Below, one piece after another: positions 20,598 through 25,947 of a DNA stretch of 25,947 nucleotides. The notes under the pieces were generated by a model. It saw only the letters and a program-made list of their open reading frames with translations, searched no databases and was not told the DNA's origin. This stretch comes from CAIJXO01 sp964485905. GTDB taxonomy: Bacteria > Patescibacteriota > Minisyncoccia > Phycocordibacterales > GWA1-40-21. Within the stretch, counting starts at the first letter, position 1, and each line of letters opens with the position of its first letter. Where the stretch lies: assembly GCA_964485905.1 (NCBI GenBank), contig CAZAJY010000009.1, positions 1-25,947 of the forward strand, in the 5' to 3' direction. Made by a program: the position numbers and the translations under genes.

Positions 20598-21038
20598 ATG
20601 GAAAAGAAAATTATTAAAAAAGAAGAAGAAGGATTCGCCCTATTATTTTCTGTTCTTGTATCTAGTTTATTACTAACGACTGGTTTATCTATTTTTAGTA
20701 TTGCTCTAAAAGAATTAATGATTTCTACTGCCACTAGACAATCCATCCATGCCTTTTATGCTGCTGATGGCGGATTAGAATATGTCAAATATAAAGATTT
20801 AAAAATAGAAGATAGTTATCCTTACATTGAAGATGAAATAAAAGAGTATCCCACCTCACTCACTTTCATTGATGGCAGCGAAGGTCCAAACTATAATGTA
20901 ATTGTAATCAAAGAAAAAAACACTGGACAATGTGGGGATCTTTCAACTGGAAAAGCTATTTGCACCACAATAACTTCTCGTGGTTATGATTCTGATAGCG
21001 GAGATAAAGTAGAAAGAGCGATAGAACAAATCTATTAA
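20598..21038 (+). CDS. PilX/GspK-like minor prepilin
   Basis: 146 aa. The N-terminal EEEG|FALLFSVLVSSLLLTTGL is prepilin-like, with Gly at -1, but lacks the usual TLxE; position +5 is Phe, not Glu, as is common in PilX/GspK tip subunits. The segment IHAFYAADGGLEYVKYKD (about 50-67) is a strong PilX/GspK signature (AxxaAdgGle). Two cysteines (GQCGDL, AICTT) may form a disulfide. It ends the minor pilin set, 4 bases before ligA, which may be read from the same transcript. Confidence 0.82.
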   Translation: MEKKIIKKEEEGFALLFSVLVSSLLLTTGLSIFSIALKELMISTATRQSIHAFYAADGGLEYVKYKDLKIEDSYPYIEDEIKEYPTSLTFIDGSEGPNYNVIVIKEKNTGQCGDLSTGKAICTTITSRGYDSDSGDKVERAIEQIY

Positions 21039-21042
21039 TTTT

Positions 21043-23052
21043 ATGAAGGAACGTTACGAAAAACTGATAAAAGCGATAGAGCATCATCAGTATCTCTATC
21101 ATGTGTTGGATAAGCCCGAGATTACAGATGAGGCCTATGACTCTTTATTATGTGAGCTGTTAGAAATTGAGGCTAAACATCCGGAATTAATTTCACCACT
21201 GAGCCCTTCGCAACGGGTCGGCGGAGCAATATTACAAGAATTTAAAAAGGTAAAACATGAAGTTCGTCAGTGGTCTTTTGATGATGTTTTTGATTTTGAT
21301 GAATTAAAGAAATGGGAAGAAAAGATTAAAAGACTGATAGAAAAAGAGCCAAATCTGAAGGAAGAAACACTAGATTATTGTTTGGAGTTAAAAATAGATG
21401 GTTTGAAGGTAATTTTAACTTATAGAGATGGAAAATTTGTGCAAGGAGCGACCCGGGGCGATGGGCAAGTTGGGGAAGATGTCACCAATAATTTAAAGAC
21501 CATAAACTCTATTCCTTTCTCTTTGCAACAGGCGGTAGATATAATCGTGGTGGGAGAAGCTTGGATGAATAAAAAGGAATTAGAGAAAATAAATGAAGAG
21601 CGGAAGAAAAATGACGAACCGATTTTTGCTAATACCCGAAACGCTGGCGCCGGTTCTATCCGTCAACTTGATCCGAAGGTGACAGCGAAAAGAAAATTGG
21701 ATACTTTTATTTATGATATTGATAAGATTAATAAGTTTAATGTTGAGACTCAGGGTCAAGAATTGGAACTATTGAAAAAACTTGGTTTTAAAGTTAATCC
21801 ATATTTTAAAATAGTAAATTCTCTTGAGGAGACAGAGAAATTCTATATTGAATGGTCTAAAAAGAAAGATAAAATGGAATATGGTTTAGACGGTTTGGTG
21901 ATAAAAATAAATTCACGAAAAATTCAAGAAAAATTAGGTTACACCGGCAAAACGCCACGCTGGGGTGTGGCCTATAAATTTCCGGCGGAGCAGGTGACGA
22001 CCAAAGTAGAAGATATTGTGTTGCAAGTCGGACGAACGGGTGTGTTAACGCCAGTGGCCCACCTGACGCCAGTGCGGGTGGCTGGTTCCGTGGTGTCACG
22101 GGCGACTTTACATAATGAAGATGAAATAAAAAGATTGGATGTAAGAATTGGTGATACCGTCGTTTTACAAAAAGCGGGCGATGTCATTCCCGATATCGTT
22201 CAAGTTTTAACTGATTTACGAACTGGCAAAGAAAAGCCATATAAATTTCCGGAATTTGTGGCGGATTGCGGTGGTGAGGGACAGATAGAGAGAATTCCTG
22301 GGCAGGCCGCTTGGCGTTGTATCAGTAAAGATTCTTTTGCTCAGAAACGTCGAAAGTTTTATCACTTTGTTTCTAAGAAAGCCTTTGATATGGACGGTTG
22401 CGGACCCAAGATCATAGATGTTTTATTGGATAATAATTTAATTGCATCTTTTGATGATTTATTTACTTTAAAGAAAGGAGATCTTTTGTCCTTACCTCGA
22501 TTTGCCGAAAAATCGGTGAATAATTTATTGGCGTCAATAGAAAAAGCAAGAGAAATCACTCTAGCTAAATTTTTGGTGGGATTATCTATTCCACAAGTGG
22601 GGGAGGAAACAGCCATTGATCTCGCTAAACATTTCGGTAGTTTAGAAAAATTACAGATGGCTACTTTTGAAGAATTACAAAATTTGGATGGCGTTGGTCC
22701 AATTGTTGCTCAATCTTTGGTTGATTATTTTACTGATAAAAATAATAAAAAACTATTAGACAATCTTTTAAAGCAAATTACTTTCCCAAGGTTAAACCTT
22801 GGATCGGAAAAAAGGTTTAAACTTGGGAAACTGGCTGGCCAAAGTTTTGTTATTACGGGCACTCTTTCTACCATGGGTCGTGATGAAGCTAAAGATAAAA
22901 TACGTGCTTTGGGTGGAAATGTCTCAGAGTCTGTATCTGTTAAAACAACATATTTAGTATTTGGCGAAAATGGTGGATCAAAACATGCAAAAGCTCAAAA
23001 ACTAGGCGTAAAAGTACTAAATGAAAAAGATTTTTTAAGTTTAATTTCTTAG
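21043..23052 (+). CDS. ligA: NAD-dependent DNA ligase LigA
   Basis: Seals nicks with NAD as cofactor. The 669-aa product has the Ia domain, the adenylation domain with Lys117 in LELKIDG, the OB fold (about 320-400), helix-hairpin-helix repeats and a C-terminal BRCT domain (about 590-669, FVITGTLSTMGRDEA). Two oddities. The four-cysteine zinc finger is degenerate: ADCGG and AWRCISKDSFAQ keep only two of four cysteines. The linker before the BRCT domain contains a near-perfect palindromic DNA segment (22782-22830) coding PRLNLGSEKRFKLG. The gene follows the PilX-like gene by 4 bases. Confidence 0.96.
   Translation: MKERYEKLIKAIEHHQYLYHVLDKPEITDEAYDSLLCELLEIEAKHPELISPLSPSQRVGGAILQEFKKVKHEVRQWSFDDVFDFDELKKWEEKIKRLIEKEPNLKEETLDYCLELKIDGLKVILTYRDGKFVQGATRGDGQVGEDVTNNLKTINSIPFSLQQAVDIIVVGEAWMNKKELEKINEERKKNDEPIFANTRNAGAGSIRQLDPKVTAKRKLDTFIYDIDKINKFNVETQGQELELLKKLGFKVNPYFKIVNSLEETEKFYIEWSKKKDKMEYGLDGLVIKINSRKIQEKLGYTGKTPRWGVAYKFPAEQVTTKVEDIVLQVGRTGVLTPVAHLTPVRVAGSVVSRATLHNEDEIKRLDVRIGDTVVLQKAGDVIPDIVQVLTDLRTGKEKPYKFPEFVADCGGEGQIERIPGQAAWRCISKDSFAQKRRKFYHFVSKKAFDMDGCGPKIIDVLLDNNLIASFDDLFTLKKGDLLSLPRFAEKSVNNLLASIEKAREITLAKFLVGLSIPQVGEETAIDLAKHFGSLEKLQMATFEELQNLDGVGPIVAQSLVDYFTDKNNKKLLDNLLKQITFPRLNLGSEKRFKLGKLAGQSFVITGTLSTMGRDEAKDKIRALGGNVSESVSVKTTYLVFGENGGSKHAKAQKLGVKVLNEKDFLSLIS
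22782..22830. repeat. palindrome inserted in the ligA coding sequence
   Basis: Arms 22782-22800 and 22812-22830 (TTTCCCAAGGTTAAACCTT and its inverse) match at 18 of 19 positions around an 11-base loop. The segment lies in frame in the linker between the helix-hairpin-helix and BRCT domains. Confidence 0.78.
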
Positions 23053-23059
23053 GATTTTA

Positions 23060-23068
23060 TGCTATTCT
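23060..23068 (+). promoter_or_regulatory. extended -10 promoter of gatCA
   Basis: TG-C-TATTCT, six bases (TTCAGT), then ATG at 23075, in the 22-base gap after ligA. Confidence 0.6.
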
Positions 23069-23074
23069 TTCAGT

Positions 23075-23356
23075 ATGGAAATTAAGGATATTGAGAAATT
23101 GGCGAAATTGGCCAGAATTGAATTGACAGAAGATGAAAAGCAAGCCTATTTAAAAGAAATAGAGGCGATTTTAGTCTACGTTGATCAAATAAAAGAAGTC
23201 GTTGGTAAGGCCGACAAAGAAAGAAAGGTTGGTGATTTAAGAAATGTTATGCGTACCGACGAAGTAGAAAGTGAGTCGGGTATAAGTACAGAAGTAATTA
23301 CGGCTGAGTTTCCACAGAAGCAGGGAAATTATCTAAAGGTAAAAAAGATTTTATGA
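23075..23356 (+). CDS. gatC: Asp-tRNA(Asn)/Glu-tRNA(Gln) amidotransferase subunit C
   Basis: 93-aa GatC, the small wrapping subunit that stabilises GatA. The opening IKDIEKLAKLARIELTEDEK and the following coiled segment EIEAILVYVDQIKEV are the family hallmark, and the C-terminal part has the R-x-D-E-V pattern (MRTDEVES). It has its own extended -10 promoter and overlaps gatA by four bases (ATGA), so the two are translationally coupled. gatB is not in the window. Confidence 0.94.
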   Translation: MEIKDIEKLAKLARIELTEDEKQAYLKEIEAILVYVDQIKEVVGKADKERKVGDLRNVMRTDEVESESGISTEVITAEFPQKQGNYLKVKKIL

Positions 23357-24777
23357 TTGATCTTAAAAATTTAACAATTAAAAAAGCTCACGAGTCCCTA
23401 ATCAAGGGGGAATATTCTTGTGTGGAATTGGCGCAGGCTTATTTGGAAAATATAAAAGAAAAAGATGGAGAGATTCATGCTTATTTAGAGGTTTTTGATG
23501 ATGTGTTAGAACAAGCAAAGGAAGCAGATAAGAAAATAAAAGATAATAAAGATGTGACGCTTTTGACTGGTATTCCAATAGCGGTTAAAGACAATATTTT
23601 AATTAAAGGTAGAATTGCTAGCTCAGCATCAAAAATTTTAGAAAATTATCATGCGACTTATGATGCGACTGTAATTAAAAAATTGAAAGAAGCTGGGGTG
23701 GTTTTTCTAGGCCGAACAAATATGGATGAATTTGCTATGGGTGGGTCAACAGAAAATTCCGCTTTTGGTGTTACTCACAACCCCAATGATTTAGAAAGGG
23801 TCTCAGGTGGAACTTCTGGTGGGTCAGCGGCAGCGGTGGCAGCCGACATGACTTTAGTAGCACTTGGTTCTGATACCGGTGGTTCAATTAGACAGCCCTC
23901 CAGTTTTTGTGGAGTAATTGGGCTTAAGCCGGGTTATGGCACAGTTTCTCGATCTGGTTTAATGGCGGCAGCTTCATCTTTTGATCAAATTGGTGCTATC
24001 GGTAAGACCCTTGAAGATGTTCGAACAGTTTTTGATTGTATTTCTGGTACAGATTCATTGGATAGTACTTCGCGAGAAAATAAGGGTGTTAGTTTGAATG
24101 AAAATAAAAAAGTTAAAGTTGGAATTCCCAATGGTTTTGTGACCAGTAAAGGAGTAGATAAAGATATTATAAGAAATTTCACTGAATCGGTTGAGAAAAT
24201 AAAAAAACTTGGTTGCGAAGTCATTGAGATTGATTTAGAGCATATCAAATATTCACTGGCCGCTTATTACACCTTGGTCTTTGCCGAAGAATCTTCGAAT
24301 ATGGCGCGATTTGATGGTATGAGATATGGTTTGCGGGTGGATGGTCAAAATGGGGTAGACGATTATTTTAAGACCAAGGCCGCGGGTTTTGGTCCAGAGG
24401 TAAAAAGAAGAATTATTTTAGGAACCTATGTTCTTTCTTCCGGTTATTATGACGCTTATTATAATAAAGCAAATATTGTAAGAGATTTAATCAGAGAAGA
24501 TTATAGCAAAGCTTTTGAAAAAGTAGATATTATAATTACACCAACTACGCCAGGCCCGGCTTTTAAAATTGGTGAGAAAATCAATGATCCACTCCAACTT
24601 TATTTGGAGGATATCTTTACAGTTCCAGCTAATTTAGCTGGTCTGCCAGCCATGTCTATACCAGCTGGCTTTAAAGAAGTAAATGGTAAGAAATTACCAT
24701 TGGGTTTGCAACTATTTGCAGCTCACGGTGGAGAAGAAAAATTATTTAATTTAGCCAAAGACTTTGAGAATAACTAA
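23353..24777 (+). CDS. gatA: Asp-tRNA(Asn)/Glu-tRNA(Gln) amidotransferase subunit A
   Basis: Amidase-signature subunit that hydrolyses glutamine and passes ammonia to GatB for making Gln-tRNA or Asn-tRNA. The 474-aa length is normal. The catalytic triad is visible: Lys79 (IAVKDN), the cis-Ser region SGGTSGGSAA (151-160) and the nucleophile Ser178 in GSDTGGSIRQP. One detail departs from most GatA: the GGSSGGS motif reads GGTSGGS, putting Thr at 154 next to Ser155. The later SSGYYDAYY segment is typical. Its ATG overlaps the gatC stop. Confidence 0.96.
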   Translation: MIDLKNLTIKKAHESLIKGEYSCVELAQAYLENIKEKDGEIHAYLEVFDDVLEQAKEADKKIKDNKDVTLLTGIPIAVKDNILIKGRIASSASKILENYHATYDATVIKKLKEAGVVFLGRTNMDEFAMGGSTENSAFGVTHNPNDLERVSGGTSGGSAAAVAADMTLVALGSDTGGSIRQPSSFCGVIGLKPGYGTVSRSGLMAAASSFDQIGAIGKTLEDVRTVFDCISGTDSLDSTSRENKGVSLNENKKVKVGIPNGFVTSKGVDKDIIRNFTESVEKIKKLGCEVIEIDLEHIKYSLAAYYTLVFAEESSNMARFDGMRYGLRVDGQNGVDDYFKTKAAGFGPEVKRRIILGTYVLSSGYYDAYYNKANIVRDLIREDYSKAFEKVDIIITPTTPGPAFKIGEKINDPLQLYLEDIFTVPANLAGLPAMSIPAGFKEVNGKKLPLGLQLFAAHGGEEKLFNLAKDFENN

Positions 24778-24782
24778 TTATC

Positions 24783-24791
24783 TGTTAAAAT
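24783..24791 (+). promoter_or_regulatory. extended -10 promoter of the HEPN-like gene
   Basis: TG-T-TAAAAT, six bases (ATCAAG), then ATG at 24798. The box begins six bases after the gatA stop. Confidence 0.6.
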
Positions 24792-24797
24792 ATCAAG

Positions 24798-25436
24798 ATG
24801 TATCCTCCAGTAGAATTACAACAAATAGATACTCTTCACTCGGTTATTTTACCATTAAATATTACTGATTTGATTCATTCTTTTACTAATGGTTCTTCGG
24901 GTTTGGGTGAAACCTTACATAATTTTTGGTTATTATTACCAAATTACGCAGTTTCTTTAATGATGAGGTTAATACCTCTTTCTCTATTTTTATCATTAAT
25001 TTCTATCCTTATAATTATCTATTGTTCAGTTAAGTTAATTATAATTAGGAGAAAAATGAAATCAGATTTAAATTTACCAGAGACGGAAGTAACAAGCGGT
25101 GAGGGTGTTTCTAATTCGATCTTTAATGAAAAGTGGCAAAAAGTTATCATTCATATCAATTCGAGTAATCCGAGTGACTGGAAGTTGGCGATCTTAGAAT
25201 GTGATATTATGTTGGCTGAAATCTTAGAAAAGATGGGTTATCTACAACCCAGTATTAGTGAAAAGTTAAAATCAATTGAATCCTCCGATTTTACTAATAT
25301 TGAAAATGCTTGGGAGGCCCATAAAATTCGTAATCAGATTGCTCACGAAGGTTCAGAGTTCTTAATTAATGAAAGGGAGGCCAAAAGAGTAATTGGTCTT
25401 TATGAGACTGTTTTTCGAGAGTTTGAATATATTTAA
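24798..25436 (+). CDS. membrane protein with HEPN-like RxxxxH motif
   Basis: 212 aa. An N-terminal extracytoplasmic or amphipathic part, one or two hydrophobic segments (about 42-83, ending in the basic stop IIIRRKMK), an acidic linker, then a helical cytoplasmic domain (about 110-212). That domain has WKLAILECDIMLAEILEKMG and, near its end, KIRNQIAHEG, which contains R178-N-x-x-x-H183. An R-N-x3-H element in a small all-helical domain is the signature of HEPN domains, many of which are RNases of defence or toxin systems. I do not know a described function for the membrane-anchored form. The gene has its own leaderless-type promoter, follows gatA and converges with an HNH gene, overlapping it by four bases. 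HEPN assignment is inference. Confidence 0.7.
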   Translation: MYPPVELQQIDTLHSVILPLNITDLIHSFTNGSSGLGETLHNFWLLLPNYAVSLMMRLIPLSLFLSLISILIIIYCSVKLIIIRRKMKSDLNLPETEVTSGEGVSNSIFNEKWQKVIIHINSSNPSDWKLAILECDIMLAEILEKMGYLQPSISEKLKSIESSDFTNIENAWEAHKIRNQIAHEGSEFLINEREAKRVIGLYETVFREFEYI

Positions 25437-25789
25437 TTTCTCTCTTTTTTATAAATGGTTCGTATTCGGTGGCAATTGGCACATACAACGACGCATTTTT
25501 TAATTTCTTTTTTGATTTTTTCAAGACTAAGTGTGTGTCTGTTGTGACCAGCTATATCAAATTTTTTCTTTCCGTGGATGTGGTGGAAATCTAGTATCCT
25601 TGGATAATCTTTTCCGCTTATTCCGCAGTCGGCACAAACACAGATTCTCTTGTAATCCTCAATATATTTTAGTAATTTATTTTTTAGGTTTTTTAGATAG
25701 CCCAAATGCTTCTTCTTATTTTTTGGGTACCATATTCTCATATAGTAGTTATGGTATTTCCTTCTTGCTTCGGGGTCTTTTAGTGGCAT
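25433..25789 (-). CDS. HNH endonuclease
   Basis: 118-aa small HNH protein. A basic N-terminal half (KYHNYYMRIWYPKNKKK) precedes the zinc/HNH core: Cys52-x2-Cys55, the His-His pair at 69-70 (LDFHH), then Cys103-x2-Cys106 and His107 in VVCANCHR with the Asn at 105. This is the classic bacterial HNH layout found in solitary endonucleases and homing-type elements. No intron or intein is recognisable next to it. The 3' end overlaps the HEPN-like gene by four bases. Upstream lies an inverted repeat (25797-25826). Confidence 0.9.
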   Translation of the reverse strand: MPLKDPEARRKYHNYYMRIWYPKNKKKHLGYLKNLKNKLLKYIEDYKRICVCADCGISGKDYPRILDFHHIHGKKKFDIAGHNRHTLSLEKIKKEIKKCVVVCANCHRIRTIYKKERN

Positions 25790-25796
25790 AATTTTA

Positions 25797-25830
25797 GTAT
25801 CATAAATTAGTATATGGTTATGATACCATA
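25797..25830. repeat. nested inverted repeats upstream of the HNH gene
   Basis: GTATCATAA (25797-25805) is repeated inverted as TTATGATAC (25818-25826), and TATGG-TTATGATA-CCATA (25813-25830) is a second dyad. A TATGAT box on the minus strand (25804-25799) lies nine bases before the HNH start, so the dyads could be an operator. Confidence 0.5.
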
Positions 25831-25874
25831 ATTTAAGATAAAAGACACGATATTATTTGGGGCGATAATGATTG

Positions 25875-25945
25875 TGCCGATGAATGGAATTGAACCATTT
25901 TTTGAGGCTTATGAGTCCCCCGTTCTACCATTGAACTACATCGGC
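25875..25945 (-). tRNA. tRNA-Met (anticodon CAU), probably elongator
   Basis: Cloverleaf on the minus strand: acceptor GCCGATG/CATCGGC, D arm GTTC/GAAC, anticodon loop CTCATAA (anticodon CAT), T arm AATGG-TTCAATT-CCATT, discriminator A, no encoded CCA. The top of the anticodon stem has an A-G mismatch. The paired first base argues against an initiator. CAU could also be lysidine-modified tRNA-Ile, but a tRNA-Ile(UAU) exists in this window, so Met is favoured. Confidence 0.9.
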
Positions 25946-25947
25946 AT

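Noticed and set aside
21857..22187. Minus-strand open frames inside ligA
   Set aside because: Antisense to the conserved OB-fold part of LigA and without start signals.
20037..23290. CGGGTATAAGTAC at 20037-20049 and again at 23277-23289
   Set aside because: Only 13 matching bases; the second lies inside gatC coding sequence. No structure or further copies, so probably chance.

Overview
The window is AT-rich, gene-dense bacterial DNA that looks like a member of the Candidate Phyla Radiation (Patescibacteria), most likely Parcubacteria-type. This rests on several things read here: a compact type IV pilus locus of monoderm style with no secretin, a lone receiver-domain protein between pilB and pilT, a ComF without its N-terminal zinc finger, small GIY-YIG and DUF559 nucleases, very few Shine-Dalgarno sequences, tRNAs without encoded CCA, and a tRNA-Ile with anticodon UAU. 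TGA and TAA both act as stops, so the standard code applies. I cannot place it at genus level.

Layout. 1-977 (minus strand): the 5' part of a probable tmRNA gene (ssrA) running off the left edge, two strong hairpins, a GIY-YIG protein and smpB, so trans-translation RNA and its partner protein sit side by side. 991-1560: a palindromic repeat element, a DUF559 nuclease gene and a second half-copy of the repeat that encodes the end of the nuclease. 1593-2009: an orphan 102-aa gene, richer in G/C, with its own promoter, strong ribosome-binding site and terminator. 2048-5238: ftsH and an MFS transporter. 5275-5979: a helix-turn-helix protein with a possible LAGLIDADG-like domain and a palindromic operator-like site. 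5983-8269 (minus): tRNA-Ile(UAU) and recG. 8346-8866: tRNA-Ser(GCU), a terminator, a structured small RNA or attenuator of unknown family, and a 41-aa single-span membrane protein. 8841-9551 (minus): comF.

9593-21038 is one long type IV pilus/competence-type locus: pilM, pilN, pilO, a PilP-like protein, pilB, a receiver-domain protein, pilT, pilC, a repeat element, the major pilin with its terminator, a second pilin, the prepilin peptidase pilD and four minor pilins (GspH, PulJ/PilW, PilV/GspI and PilX types). Together these supply the cytoplasmic/inner-membrane platform, extension and retraction motors, prepilin processing and a pilus tip. With comF next door, DNA uptake is a plausible use, but comEC is not in the window. 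21043-25436: ligA, gatC, gatA and a membrane protein with a HEPN-like RxxxxH motif. 25433-25945 (minus): an HNH endonuclease and tRNA-Met(CAU).

The most striking pattern is regulatory. At nine genes an extended -10 box (TGnTAnnnT) ends 6 (once 7) bases before the ATG with no Shine-Dalgarno between them, which predicts leaderless mRNAs. Other points worth following are the repeat/DUF559 composite, the long tmRNA tag containing a UUCG hairpin, a palindromic insertion inside ligA, and the unassigned structured RNA.
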